Shown here: piece by piece, positions 43,775 through 52,563 of the stretch | How positions within the stretch are numbered: position 1 is the stretch's first letter | How the letters are laid out: each line of letters starts with the position of its first letter | From: CALEAR01 sp035301485 | GTDB lineage: Bacteria; Pseudomonadota; Gammaproteobacteria; Pseudomonadales; Alcanivoracaceae | Assembly (NCBI GenBank): GCA_035301485.1 | Contig: DATGUF010000021.1 | Span: forward strand, 1 to 64,000 | DNA length: 64,000 nucleotides | Direction of reading: 5' to 3' | Notes under the pieces: generated by a model | What the model was told of the DNA's origin: nothing | Seen by the model: only the letters and a program-made list of their open reading frames with translations | Database searches by the model: none | Translations under genes and position numbers: made by a program

Positions 43775-46117
43775 ATGCAGAGTATCGAACAGCTGATCGC
43801 CACCGAGCTATCTATTACCCCACAGCAAGCCACCGCCGCCATTCAACTCCTTGATGAAGGCGCCACCGTTCCTTTTATTGCGCGTTACCGTAAAGAAGCC
43901 ACCAATGGCCTCGACGACACCCAGCTGCGCCAGCTTGAAGAGCGCTTACAATATGTGCGCGAGCTTAAAGATCGACGCGAAACGGTGCTCAAAAGCATTG
44001 CTGAGCAAGACAAGCTAACCGATGAGTTAAAAGCGGCCATTTTAGCGGCAGATACGAAAACCCGTTTGGAAGACCTTTACCTTCCCTATCGCCCCAAACG
44101 CCGTACCCGTGCACAAATCGCTAAGGAAGCAGGTCTTGAACCATTGGCTAATGCCTTGTTAGAAGATCCAACACAAGTGCCATTAACCCTTGCTGCAGAG
44201 TTTCTAAACGAAGAACACAAGGTAACCACTGCGCAAGAAGCCTTGGATGGAGCCAAACAAATTTTAATGGAGCGCTTCAGCGAAGAAGCTGATTTGCTCA
44301 CTCGCCTTAGAACCTACTTGTGGGAACACGCCGAAGTGGTTTCCACCGTGGTGGAAGGCCAGGAAGACAAAGGCAAAAAATTCCAAGATTATTTCGATTA
44401 CCACGAAAAAATTGCCAATATTCCTAGCCATCGCGCCCTTGCTTTATTCCGTGGGCGCAAAGAAGCCGTGTTGCAAGTAGCCATGAAGCTTCCTGAAACC
44501 CTCGAGCAACAAATACCCCACCCTTGCGTGGCCATGGTGGCCCAACATGCGGGTTGGAAACACCAACAGCGTGCCGCGGACGATTGGCTGCAAGAAGTCA
44601 TGGAATGGGCATGGAAAATTAAGCTTAACCTGCACTTAGAAACCGAACTGCTCAACCGTGTTCGTGATGCAGCAGAGCAAGAAGCCATTGAGGTATTTGC
44701 CCGTAATTTAAGTAGCTTATTGCTCGCTTCGCCTGCCGGCCCACGCATTACTATTGGTTTAGACCCAGGCCTGCGCACCGGCGTAAAAGCAGCGGTAGTA
44801 GATGAAACCGGTAAGCTGCTCGAAGTAGCCACTGTGTTCCCCCATGCACCTAAAAAACAATGGGACCAAACCATCGCTACACTTGGCAGCCTATGCACAA
44901 AGCACGGTGTTAATCTTATTGCCATCGGTAACGGCACAGCTAGCCGCGAAACAGATAGGCTTGCAAGCGAGCTAATTAAGCAGCTCCCAAAACTTAACCT
45001 TACCAAGGTGATTGTTAACGAAGCGGGAGCATCGGTGTACTCCGCTTCAGAGCTAGCAGCGAAAGAATTCCCTGACTTAGATGTTTCGTACCGTGGTGCG
45101 GTGTCTATTGCACGCCGCTTACAAGACCCTCTCGCAGAACTGGTAAAAATCGACCCTAAATCCATTGGTGTGGGCCAATACCAGCATGATGTGAGCCAAA
45201 CAAAACTGGCTCGCAGCCTAGATGCGGTGGTGGAAGACTGCGTAAACGCCGTGGGCGTGGATGTGAACATGGCATCCGCCCCCCTTTTAGCGCGCATTTC
45301 AGGCCTAAACCAAACCACTGCGAACAACATTGTGGCTTACCGCGAGAAAAACGGTGCTTTCCCAAACCGTGAAGCCTTGAAAGATGTACCACGCCTCGGC
45401 GCTAAAACCTTCGAACAAGCTGCGGGCTTTTTGCGCATTGCAGCAGGCGATCATCCTTTAGATGCTTCTAGCGTGCACCCTGAGGCGTACTCAGTGGTGG
45501 AAAAAATAGCCGCAACCCACGAAAAGCCTTTAGCGAGCTTAATCGGCGACAGTGCTTTCTTAACAAGTGTGAAAGCGGAAGATTTTATTGATGACAAGTT
45601 TGGTTTACCCACTGTCACCGATATTCTTAATGAATTAGAAAAACCAGGCCGCGACCCACGCCCCGAGTTTGAAGTGGCTAAATTCCGCGAGGGTGTCGAA
45701 AAAATCAGCGACTTAAAACCCAACATGCAGCTCGAAGGCACGGTAACTAACGTCACCAACTTCGGGGCTTTTGTTGATGTGGGAGTGGGCCAAGATGGCC
45801 TTGTGCACGTGTCGGCATTGGCAGATAAATTCGTTAAAAACCCACACGATATTGTTAACCCTGGCGACATCGTCAAGGTGCGTGTATTAGAAGTGGATAT
45901 TGAACGCCAACGCATCAGCCTCACCATGCGCTCTGATACACCCGCTGCCAACGACGGTAGCCAACCGGCCAAAGATGGCAAACCCACACGCCGTAACGAA
46001 CGTGGTGGGAAGCAACGCGCCCGCAAAGGGGCTGCGCCTGCGCAAGAGCGCAAAGGTACTTTTGCTGCCTTGTTTGAAAAAGCACAGCAAGAAAAAGATG
46101 GCAAAAAACGCCTGTAA
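43775..46117 (+). CDS. tex: RNA-binding transcription accessory protein Tex (YhgF)
   Basis: Tex is a conserved nucleic-acid-binding protein related to eukaryotic Spt6, affecting transcription of toxin and other genes. The 780-residue protein has the N-terminal Tex domain (ATVPFIARYRKEATNGLDD), a YqgF RNase H-like domain (ITIGLDPGLRTGVKAAVVD), helix-hairpin-helix motifs (NIVAYREKNGAFPNREAL) and a C-terminal S1 RNA-binding domain from about residue 650 (LEGTVTNVTNFGAFVDVGVG, VRVLEVDIERQRISLTMR). A basic tail rich in Lys and Arg follows. Length matches E. coli (773). Confidence 0.96.
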   Translation: MQSIEQLIATELSITPQQATAAIQLLDEGATVPFIARYRKEATNGLDDTQLRQLEERLQYVRELKDRRETVLKSIAEQDKLTDELKAAILAADTKTRLEDLYLPYRPKRRTRAQIAKEAGLEPLANALLEDPTQVPLTLAAEFLNEEHKVTTAQEALDGAKQILMERFSEEADLLTRLRTYLWEHAEVVSTVVEGQEDKGKKFQDYFDYHEKIANIPSHRALALFRGRKEAVLQVAMKLPETLEQQIPHPCVAMVAQHAGWKHQQRAADDWLQEVMEWAWKIKLNLHLETELLNRVRDAAEQEAIEVFARNLSSLLLASPAGPRITIGLDPGLRTGVKAAVVDETGKLLEVATVFPHAPKKQWDQTIATLGSLCTKHGVNLIAIGNGTASRETDRLASELIKQLPKLNLTKVIVNEAGASVYSASELAAKEFPDLDVSYRGAVSIARRLQDPLAELVKIDPKSIGVGQYQHDVSQTKLARSLDAVVEDCVNAVGVDVNMASAPLLARISGLNQTTANNIVAYREKNGAFPNREALKDVPRLGAKTFEQAAGFLRIAAGDHPLDASSVHPEAYSVVEKIAATHEKPLASLIGDSAFLTSVKAEDFIDDKFGLPTVTDILNELEKPGRDPRPEFEVAKFREGVEKISDLKPNMQLEGTVTNVTNFGAFVDVGVGQDGLVHVSALADKFVKNPHDIVNPGDIVKVRVLEVDIERQRISLTMRSDTPAANDGSQPAKDGKPTRRNERGGKQRARKGAAPAQERKGTFAALFEKAQQEKDGKKRL

Positions 46118-46174
46118 CGTAATTTTTAAGGGCGCAAGCCCCGTAGTCATTAATGAGTTGATGAGGTTTATTTC

Positions 46175-47740
46175 ATGAGCGGTGTGCTTAGGAAACGTCT
46201 TAACGCCTTAGTAGAAAACCAGGCGGTCCCCACGCTAGCCAATATGCGTCGTGGCTTAGAAAAAGAGAGCCTACGTATCACGGAGCGTGGCTATTTGGCG
46301 CAAACCCCGCACCCCAAAGCGCTTGGTTCGGCACTCACGCACCCTTATATCACCACCGATTACTCTGAGGCGCTGCTTGAATTCATTACGCCGCCCACCG
46401 AATCGCTCAGCGAACCTCTAGATTTGCTAGAGCAATTACACCGCTACACCTATCAGCACATTGGCGAGGAGCTGCTGTGGGTGAACTCTATGCCCTGCAT
46501 CATGACAGATGATGATGGCATTCCCTTAGGTGAATACGGCACTTCCAACTCTGGACGCATGAAAAACGTATACCGCATGGGGCTTGGCAACCGTTATGGC
46601 AGGCGCATGCAAACCATCGCGGGCGTGCACTACAACGTCTCTTACTCAAAAGAGTTTTGGCGGCGCCACCAAGCGGCGGAGCAAGATAATAGTGAACTAC
46701 AAACTTTTATTTCCTGCCGTTATTTTGATTTAACACGAAACTTTCAACGTTACTCTTGGCTCATCAATTACCTGTTTGGCGCATCACCTGCGGTATGCGC
46801 TACTTTCTTAGATGGCCGCGACCATCAGCTAATTAACTTATCCCGCGGCACTTTATATCAGCCTTATGCTACCTCGCTACGCATGAGTGATCTTGGCTAC
46901 CAAAATAACGCGCAATCTGCATTATCAATTAGCTACAACAACCTCGATGAATACGTGCGCGATCTCACCAAAGCGATTAACACCCCTGAGCCTCTATACG
47001 AGGAAATTGGCGTGTTGGTGGACGGCGAATATCAGCAGCTCAATGCTAATATTTTGCAAATAGAAAATGAGTACTACTCTTCAGTGCGCCCTAAACAAAC
47101 AGCACGTTCTGGCGAACGCCCCACCCAAGCACTCGCAAAACGCGGCGTGGAATATGTTGAAATTCGCACGATCGATCTCAACCCGTTTGAACCCCTAGGT
47201 TTAAACGAAGAGCAAATGCGCTTCCTAGATATGTTCGCCACTTATTGCCTCTTATCAGATTCACCGCAACTTGATGCATCCGTACTTAAGGCAGCGAAAG
47301 ACAACTTCCGCAAAGTGGTATACCAAGGCCGCAACACGAGTATTGAACTATGTAATTTTGGCACGCCCACCACGCTGAAAGATTGGGCCACCGAGCTGCT
47401 AGATGATTTAGACGCCATTGCAGAACTATTCGACCAAGCTCATAACAGCACTGCTTACCGCAAAGCCGTGCAAGCCCAACGCAACAAAGTTAATAACCCT
47501 GAGCTCACTCCCTCTGCTCGCATTCTGCAGCAACTGGATGACAAGCAGCAAAGCTTCTTTGAGTTTGCTATGGAAAAGGCTAAAGAACACCAAGATTTCT
47601 TCCTTGCTGAACCAACAGAGAAAAAAACTGCGCAACAACTGGCAACATTAGCCACCGAAAGCTTACAAGAGCAAATAGAGATAGAAAACACTGACAGCAT
47701 TAGCTTTGAAGAGTTTTTAGCGAACTATTATCGCGATTAA
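46175..47740 (+). CDS. gshA: Glutamate--cysteine ligase
   Basis: GshA makes gamma-glutamylcysteine, the first and limiting step of glutathione synthesis. The 521-residue protein is of the gammaproteobacterial class I type: RRGLEKESLRI, the SEALLEFITPPTES region, YGTSNSGRMKNVYRMGLGNRYGRRMQTIAGVHYN (quoted in part as GLGNRYGRRMQTIAG and VHYNVS), and VEYVEIRTIDLNPFEPLG. Length is close to E. coli (518). It lies 57 bases after tex. gshB is not in the window. Confidence 0.96.
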   Translation: MSGVLRKRLNALVENQAVPTLANMRRGLEKESLRITERGYLAQTPHPKALGSALTHPYITTDYSEALLEFITPPTESLSEPLDLLEQLHRYTYQHIGEELLWVNSMPCIMTDDDGIPLGEYGTSNSGRMKNVYRMGLGNRYGRRMQTIAGVHYNVSYSKEFWRRHQAAEQDNSELQTFISCRYFDLTRNFQRYSWLINYLFGASPAVCATFLDGRDHQLINLSRGTLYQPYATSLRMSDLGYQNNAQSALSISYNNLDEYVRDLTKAINTPEPLYEEIGVLVDGEYQQLNANILQIENEYYSSVRPKQTARSGERPTQALAKRGVEYVEIRTIDLNPFEPLGLNEEQMRFLDMFATYCLLSDSPQLDASVLKAAKDNFRKVVYQGRNTSIELCNFGTPTTLKDWATELLDDLDAIAELFDQAHNSTAYRKAVQAQRNKVNNPELTPSARILQQLDDKQQSFFEFAMEKAKEHQDFFLAEPTEKKTAQQLATLATESLQEQIEIENTDSISFEEFLANYYRD

Positions 47741-47825
47741 TATCTGCCTATTAATAGTTAACGTTTGACAATAATCGTGCTAAAAAGAAAAGCTAAATAT
47801 TAATTTAATCAAAGAGCGCTTTGCC

Positions 47826-48329
47826 ATGACTAAACTATCTCCCCGCTATATTGCTTTTGCCGGTGTATTAATGAGCATATTCGCCATGGCATCGGCCTTA
47901 TATTTGCAACACTTTGGCGGTTTAGAGCCCTGCCCCCTATGCACCTTTCAACGAGTGGGCTACGTGGCGGCTGGCGTTTTATTTTTCTTAGCGGCACTGC
48001 ATAACCCTGCACGGATAGGCCGCGTTATTTATGGCATTCTCATCGCCATTCCTGTGGTATGGGGAACTGTGGTTGCCGGAAGGCATATTTGGTTGCAAAA
48101 CTTACCAGCAGACCAAGTACCCGAATGCGGGCCCGGCCTTGATTACATGCTTTCTATTTTTCCGCTACAGGATGTTCTATCCATGGTCTTCAGCGGCTCT
48201 GGTGAATGTGCAGAAGTGGATTGGACCTTTATTGGTTTAACCTTGCCCGAACTTGCGCTAGCAGGTTTTATTGCTCTTTTTGCCACCGCCATAGCTTGGG
48301 TTGTTTGGCCTCGCTCTACACCTAATTAG
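47826..48329 (+). CDS. dsbB: Disulfide bond formation protein B
   Basis: DsbB reoxidises periplasmic DsbA and passes electrons to quinone. The 167-residue protein has four transmembrane segments, the first periplasmic cysteine pair in EPCPLCTFQRVGY (C36, C39), and the second pair in VPECGPG and GSGECAEVDW. Both pairs are complete. It stands between gshA and the lrgA-like gene; 17 bases separate it from the latter. Confidence 0.94.
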   Translation: MTKLSPRYIAFAGVLMSIFAMASALYLQHFGGLEPCPLCTFQRVGYVAAGVLFFLAALHNPARIGRVIYGILIAIPVVWGTVVAGRHIWLQNLPADQVPECGPGLDYMLSIFPLQDVLSMVFSGSGECAEVDWTFIGLTLPELALAGFIALFATAIAWVVWPRSTPN

Positions 48330-48346
48330 GGTTTTACACACGCAAC

Positions 48347-48685
48347 GTGATTATCAATGGTTTTATCGTTTTACTCCTCTGCCAACTTCTTGGTGAGTTA
48401 ATCGTTTATGGGTTGGGTCTGCCCTTACCAGGCCCCATCATGGGCATGCTCATTCTCTTAAGCGGCCTCATTGTCTGGCGCCCCTTGCAAACGCTCACAG
48501 CACCCGCAGCTAACGCCCTTATTAACAACTTAACGCTCCTCTTCTTCCCTATTGCTGCCGGCCTTGTACTTGAGTGGCATCGCTTTTCTCAATATGGTTT
48601 AGCGCTGCTCGTGGCGCTTGTATTTGGCACTATCATTACTATTCCTGTAGTGGCGTTATCACTACAAAGGCTACTGAAAAAATAA
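48347..48685 (+). CDS. lrgA: CidA/LrgA-family holin-like membrane protein
   Basis: This 112-residue protein with four predicted transmembrane segments carries the family motif LPLPGPIMGMLIL and NNLTLLFFPIAAGLV. CidA/LrgA proteins are holin-like and pair with LrgB/CidB; roles in cell lysis control and in export or uptake of small acids such as pyruvate have been proposed. The start is a GTG without a clear Shine-Dalgarno, so it may depend on upstream dsbB translation. The partner gene starts 2 bases after its stop. Confidence 0.85.
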   Translation: MIINGFIVLLLCQLLGELIVYGLGLPLPGPIMGMLILLSGLIVWRPLQTLTAPAANALINNLTLLFFPIAAGLVLEWHRFSQYGLALLVALVFGTIITIPVVALSLQRLLKK

Positions 48686-48687
48686 CT

Positions 48688-49398
48688 ATGGTAGAACTAT
48701 TACAGGGCCCGCTGTTTAGCTTGCTGCTCACTTTTGTGTGCTATCGCTTAGGCGAGTGGGTGTATAAAAAGAGTCATCGCTTTCCATTGTGCCACCCCTT
48801 AATCGTGGCCCTCGGCCCGTTAACTTGGGTGCTACACCAACTAGCTATTGATTTTAAAACCTATCTTGATTACACCCAGCTCTTACTCTTCATGCTAGGT
48901 CCTGCCACCGTGGCGTTGGCTTGGCCACTGTATAAGCAGCTCAACAACATTGGCGAAAACTGGCGTGCCATCCTCATTACCACCGTATTAGGAGCCCTCT
49001 TTGCTCTGCTTATCACCGTCTTACTAGCCGCGTGGCTAGGCGCCCCCATCGAAGTGCTAAGTTCCATTGCACCTAAATCCATCACCACACCCATTGCCCT
49101 TGAACTGGTGCAACATACAGGCGGCTACATCGCTTTGGTGACTGCTGCGGTAGCTTTTACAGGCGTTTTTGGAGCCGTGGTGGCACCTCCTATTATGGAT
49201 GCCATAGGCATTAAAGATGAGCGCGTACGTGGTTTTACGCTTGGTTTAGTAGCGCATGCGATTGGCACTGCAAAAGCCTTTGAAGAAAGCCCCAAAGCCG
49301 GTGCCTTCGCTGGCTTAGCATTGAGTTTAACTGGCTTTGCTACTGCAATATTGCTGCCCTGGCTTTGGCCCACATTAACCCTAATGCTAGGCCATTAA
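48688..49398 (+). CDS. lrgB: LrgB/CidB-family membrane protein
   Basis: The 236-residue partner of the previous protein has many transmembrane segments and the family signatures HPLIVALGPL, LGPATVALAWPLYKQ, SIAPKSITTPIALEL, GVFGAVVAPPIMDAIGI and LGLVAHAIGTAKAFEE. The start at 48688 is chosen because the conserved sequence begins there and it follows the lrgA stop by two bases. The two proteins probably form one membrane system. A hairpin lies just behind. Confidence 0.9.
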   Translation: MVELLQGPLFSLLLTFVCYRLGEWVYKKSHRFPLCHPLIVALGPLTWVLHQLAIDFKTYLDYTQLLLFMLGPATVALAWPLYKQLNNIGENWRAILITTVLGALFALLITVLLAAWLGAPIEVLSSIAPKSITTPIALELVQHTGGYIALVTAAVAFTGVFGAVVAPPIMDAIGIKDERVRGFTLGLVAHAIGTAKAFEESPKAGAFAGLALSLTGFATAILLPWLWPTLTLMLGH

Positions 49399-49403
49399 GC
49401 AAA

Positions 49404-49433
49404 ACGCCCCGAGCTATGGCTAGCCCGAGGCGT
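49404..49433. terminator. Imperfect hairpin between convergent lrgB and FKBP gene
   Basis: ACGCCCCGAGCTA (49404-49416) pairs with TAGCCCGAGGCGT (49421-49433) with a few mismatches. There is no strong T-run after it, so it may be a weak bidirectional terminator. Confidence 0.5.
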
Positions 49434-49458
49434 GCAAAACTGATGTGTGAGTGATTAA

Positions 49459-50223
49459 TTACTCTGCATCAATTTCCAGCAACTCTACTTCGAATACCAG
49501 CACACTGTTTGGCCCAATAGCACCGGTACCATGCTCGCCATAAGCTAGCTCTGGTGGTAACACTATGCGCCACTTATCGCCCACTGTCATGAGCTGCAGT
49601 GCTTCCTGCCAACCTTCGATAACATCACCAAGCGGGAACGTCACTGGCTCACCACGATCCACAGAGCTATCAAAGACTGTGCCATCAATTAACGTACCGT
49701 GATAGTGCGTGGTTACTAAGCTTTCTAGGGTTGGCTTTTCATCGCCTTCACCTTTGCTAAGCACTTCGTACTGCAAGCCGCTGTCTAGTACGGTGACGCC
49801 ATCTTTCTCGGCGTTCTCCTGCATGTAAGCCTGGCCTTTCTCAGCAAGTTCTTGAGCCTGCGCCATTTGCTTTTGCTGCTCGGCAATCATTTCTTCCATT
49901 TTTGCTTGCTGGTAAGCATTAATGGCTTCTTCCATTTCTTCACGGGAAACGCTTAATTTCTTTTCGTCCACCCCTTTAATGCCTTGTGAAAGACCCTCTA
50001 AAAAAGAGTTCATGTCGAGGTCTTCCATGTTGTCTTTAAGCTGCTCAGCGCCTAAATAACCTAAGGCGTAAGATACTTTTTTAATGTCGTATGTGCCATT
50101 TGTAGCAGCCTGCTCCATCACTGCGGCATCTGCAGAAGCCGCATTGTCATTTTCAGAAACTGCTTTCTCACTGCCACATGCCGCTAACATTACTGCTGCA
50201 AAAAGCACGCTAATTTTTCTCAT
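49459..50223 (-). CDS. FKBP-type peptidyl-prolyl isomerase, predicted lipoprotein (FkpA/Mip-like)
   Basis: This 254-residue protein has a lipoprotein signal (MRKISVLFAAVMLAAC, lipid-modified C16), an N-terminal helical dimerisation domain (YDIKKVSYALGYLGAEQLKDN and a long charged helix), and a C-terminal FKBP domain from about residue 150 (TTHYHGTLIDGTVFDSS, LPPELAYGEHGTGAIGPNSVLVFEVELL, quoted in part). This is the Mip/FkpA layout, a periplasmic folding catalyst. The order and length fit FkpA or FklB; the lipobox favours a membrane-anchored Mip-like form. Confidence 0.9.
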   Translation of the reverse strand: MRKISVLFAAVMLAACGSEKAVSENDNAASADAAVMEQAATNGTYDIKKVSYALGYLGAEQLKDNMEDLDMNSFLEGLSQGIKGVDEKKLSVSREEMEEAINAYQQAKMEEMIAEQQKQMAQAQELAEKGQAYMQENAEKDGVTVLDSGLQYEVLSKGEGDEKPTLESLVTTHYHGTLIDGTVFDSSVDRGEPVTFPLGDVIEGWQEALQLMTVGDKWRIVLPPELAYGEHGTGAIGPNSVLVFEVELLEIDAE

Positions 50224-50580
50224 TCTTCCTCCACGTCATGCACTGCCTCACAGCAGCTTTGCATATTGTTTTAATTAAACTTCACAAGGTGCACACAGTG
50301 TGGCCTACCTTGAGCAAGCACTGCAAGCACCAAAAACAAAAATAGTGCGGCATTGCTGTTACCTTTTCAAGACTACCGCTACTCTTATTGGTTCAATAAC
50401 AAACCATAAAAACTGGTGCAGGAGCCATACTTTCTCGGCATCCTAATTGGCTCAGACGTCATTGGTACGAACACCTCATGCCATGCTCTTCATGCACGCA
50501 AGTGCTACAGTGCAAGGAACAAAATTAAAATAATTTACAGCGCACACCGCTGTGCGTGCGCACAACAGTTGAGTACAAAC
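50224..50580 (+). promoter_or_regulatory. Upstream region of almA with alternative hairpins
   Basis: This 357-base gap between the divergent FKBP gene and almA holds no convincing gene. Close to almA, CGCACA (50541-50546), TGTGCG (50551-50556) and CGCACA (50559-50564) form a three-arm array: the middle arm can pair with either neighbour (loop CCGC, or TGTGC/GCACA with loop GTGC). It ends 16 bases before the ATG, where the Shine-Dalgarno is poor. Confidence 0.4.
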
Positions 50581-52083
50581 ATGGCCGCACAACACGTAGA
50601 TGTCATCATTATTGGCGCGGGGCTCTCTGGTATAGGTATGGCTTGCCACCTCACCAGAAACAACCCTAATAAAACGTATCTGATTCTTGAAGGCCGCGAT
50701 GCAATCGGTGGTACGTGGGACTTGTTCCGCTACCCTGGTATTCGTTCCGACTCTGATATGTTCACCTTAGGTTATTCTTTTAAGCCTTGGAAAGACGACC
50801 AATCCATCGCCGATGGCCACACCATTCGCGCCTATATTAACGAAGCCGCTGATGAATATGGCGTGCGAGAGCACATTCGTTTTGGCCACCATGTTGAGCA
50901 TGCTAACTGGTCCTCTAGCGACGCCCGCTGGTACCTCACCACTACCGACAAAGAAAGTGGCAAACAAAAAACGTTCAGTTGTAATTTCCTTGTGGGCTGC
51001 ACCGGTTACTACCGGTATGACGCCGGCTACACTCCCGAATTCCCAGGGCGAGAAAATTTTAAAGGTGAATTTATTCACCCTCAGTTGTGGCCTGAAGATT
51101 TAGATTACAGCAATAAAAAGATTGTTATTATTGGTAGTGGCGCCACCGCCGTAACACTGCTGCCTTCTTTAGCTGATAAAGCACAGCACGTTACTATGTT
51201 GCAACGCTCGCCTTCTTACGTTGCTTCAGTGCCGAAGAAAGACAACATTTCTATTCAGCTGCGTAAAGTGCTGCCAGAAAAAGCGGTGTATCACCTTGCC
51301 CGCACACGCAACGTTGCTCTACAAATGGCCGTTTACAATCTGAGCAAAGTACAGCCTAAGCTCATGCGTCATTTGCTCCAAAAGCAGGTGCAGTTACAAG
51401 TGGGCGAACACGTAGACATGAAACACTTTACGCCTACCTACAACCCTTGGGATGAGCGCTTATGCGCTGTGCCTAATGGCGACCTTTTCCGCACTTTAAG
51501 AGAAGGTAAAGGCTCTGTGGTCACCGACCATATCGAGGCCTTCACCGAAACAGGTATTCAACTCAAATCCGGCGAACATCTAGAAGCGGATATTATCATC
51601 AGCGCAACAGGGCTAGAATTGCAGCTACTTGGGAACGCACAACTTAGCGTAGATGACCAACCTTATGACATCAGCAAAGCCATCGCATACCGCTCGCTCA
51701 TGTTCAGCAATTTGCCCAATGTAGCCATGATCTTTGGCTACACCAACTCTTCTTGGACTCTAAAAGCAGATATTGGCGCTGAATATATTTGCCGCATTTT
51801 GACTAACATGGAACGTAGAGGCATGCGCCAAGTGATGCCCGTGCTAAAAGACACGAACATCAAGACGCGCCCGTTCCTCGATTTTAGCGCAGGCTATGTT
51901 CAGCGTGCTTTAGATGCCTTCCCTAAACAGGGCACCAAAGCGCCTTGGAAAGTAAAGCAAAACTATTTGTTTGATTTTATTATGCTGAAACTCAGCAAAT
52001 TAGATGATGGTATATTGCAATTTAGCCACCCTATCAAAAAGAAAAAAGGCGTGTTTAGAAGTAGAAGAACAGCCGCTCTGTAA
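50581..52083 (+). CDS. almA: AlmA-like flavin-binding monooxygenase (long-chain alkane oxidation)
   Basis: The 500-residue protein matches AlmA, the flavin monooxygenase that starts degradation of long-chain n-alkanes in Acinetobacter and Alcanivorax, over its whole length as I recall it. It has the FAD motif IIGAGLSGIGMA at the N terminus, RYPGIRSDSDM, the NADPH motif IIGSGATAVTLLP and a Baeyer-Villiger-type fingerprint FKGEFIHPQLWP (FxGxxxHxxxWP) between them. AlmA may therefore oxidise ketones in some cases. The ATG at 50581 is where the family homology starts; the frame is open further upstream. A hairpin terminator follows. Neighbours (aldehyde dehydrogenase, hydrolase) fit a hydrocarbon role. 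Confidence 0.9.
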   Translation: MAAQHVDVIIIGAGLSGIGMACHLTRNNPNKTYLILEGRDAIGGTWDLFRYPGIRSDSDMFTLGYSFKPWKDDQSIADGHTIRAYINEAADEYGVREHIRFGHHVEHANWSSSDARWYLTTTDKESGKQKTFSCNFLVGCTGYYRYDAGYTPEFPGRENFKGEFIHPQLWPEDLDYSNKKIVIIGSGATAVTLLPSLADKAQHVTMLQRSPSYVASVPKKDNISIQLRKVLPEKAVYHLARTRNVALQMAVYNLSKVQPKLMRHLLQKQVQLQVGEHVDMKHFTPTYNPWDERLCAVPNGDLFRTLREGKGSVVTDHIEAFTETGIQLKSGEHLEADIIISATGLELQLLGNAQLSVDDQPYDISKAIAYRSLMFSNLPNVAMIFGYTNSSWTLKADIGAEYICRILTNMERRGMRQVMPVLKDTNIKTRPFLDFSAGYVQRALDAFPKQGTKAPWKVKQNYLFDFIMLKLSKLDDGILQFSHPIKKKKGVFRSRRTAAL

Positions 52084-52092
52084 CCTCCGCTG

Positions 52093-52117
52093 CGCCAGCT
52101 TCCCCAAGCTGGCGTTT
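52093..52117. terminator. Terminator hairpin between convergent almA and truncated haemoglobin gene
   Basis: CGCCAGCTT (52093-52101) pairs perfectly with AAGCTGGCG (52106-52114) around CCCC, followed by TTT. A second hairpin, GGCACCA/TGGTGCC (52125-52141), lies at the end of the haemoglobin coding region. Confidence 0.7.
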
Positions 52118-52121
52118 CACT

Positions 52122-52544
52122 TCAGGCACCACGGTGGTGCCTATTCACTGCAACAATACGCTGCGCAGGCCGTGCCAATTCCGTGAGCAAATATTCCTGT
52201 AATGTTTGCGGGTACTCAAGCTCTTGCAAAGCATCCGCCATGCACTGCAACCACGCTTCAGCATGCTGTTGCTCTATTTTCCAAGGCGTATGAGCGTGGG
52301 GAATTCTGATGGCCCCGTATTTTTCTTGATACAAACGTGGCCCGCCCATCCAGCCGGATAAAAAGCGTGCTAGTTTATCGATGGATTGTTCTAAATTAGC
52401 GGGATGCATGGCTCTTATTTCTTGCGCATAAGGAGCCTCATCCATAATGCGGTAAAACACTTCCACCAAGCGCCTTAAAGCGGCTCCCCCACCCACCGCT
52501 TGTAACGTGGCATCACCTTGGCCATACGGCGCTTCTTTGCTCAT
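52122..52544 (-). CDS. Group II truncated haemoglobin
   Basis: This 140-residue protein has the trHbII pattern: the B-helix LVEVFYRIMDE with a B10-like tyrosine (Y31), LARFLSGWMGGPRLYQEKYG, the proximal histidine H85 in PHAHTPWKI, and the G8 tryptophan W98 in EAWLQCM. Such globins bind O2 and NO and often help against oxidative or nitrosative stress or supply O2 to oxygenases. It follows the alpha/beta hydrolase gene after 19 bases on the same strand, so they form a pair. Confidence 0.88.
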   Translation of the reverse strand: MSKEAPYGQGDATLQAVGGGAALRRLVEVFYRIMDEAPYAQEIRAMHPANLEQSIDKLARFLSGWMGGPRLYQEKYGAIRIPHAHTPWKIEQQHAEAWLQCMADALQELEYPQTLQEYLLTELARPAQRIVAVNRHHRGA

Positions 52545-52563
52545 CTTCTTTTCCTATCTTCGG

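Noticed and set aside
44398..45330. A 310-codon open frame on the minus strand inside tex
   Set aside because: It is fully antisense to a well-conserved gene, has low-complexity Ser/Arg-rich composition typical of reverse-frame shadows, and resembles no family.
45451..46104. A 217-codon minus-strand frame in the 3' part of tex
   Set aside because: It is a shadow of the S1-domain region; codon pattern follows tex, not an independent gene.
46130..46141. GGGC-GCAA-GCCC hairpin between tex and gshA as a terminator
   Set aside because: The stem has only four pairs and no T-run follows it.
47765..47770. TTGACA before dsbB as a promoter
   Set aside because: It is a perfect -35 hexamer, but no acceptable -10 lies at 16-18 bases spacing.
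50416..50580. An N-terminal extension of almA from a GTG at 50416
   Set aside because: AlmA homology begins at 50581 and the extension has no family similarity; the frame is open by chance.
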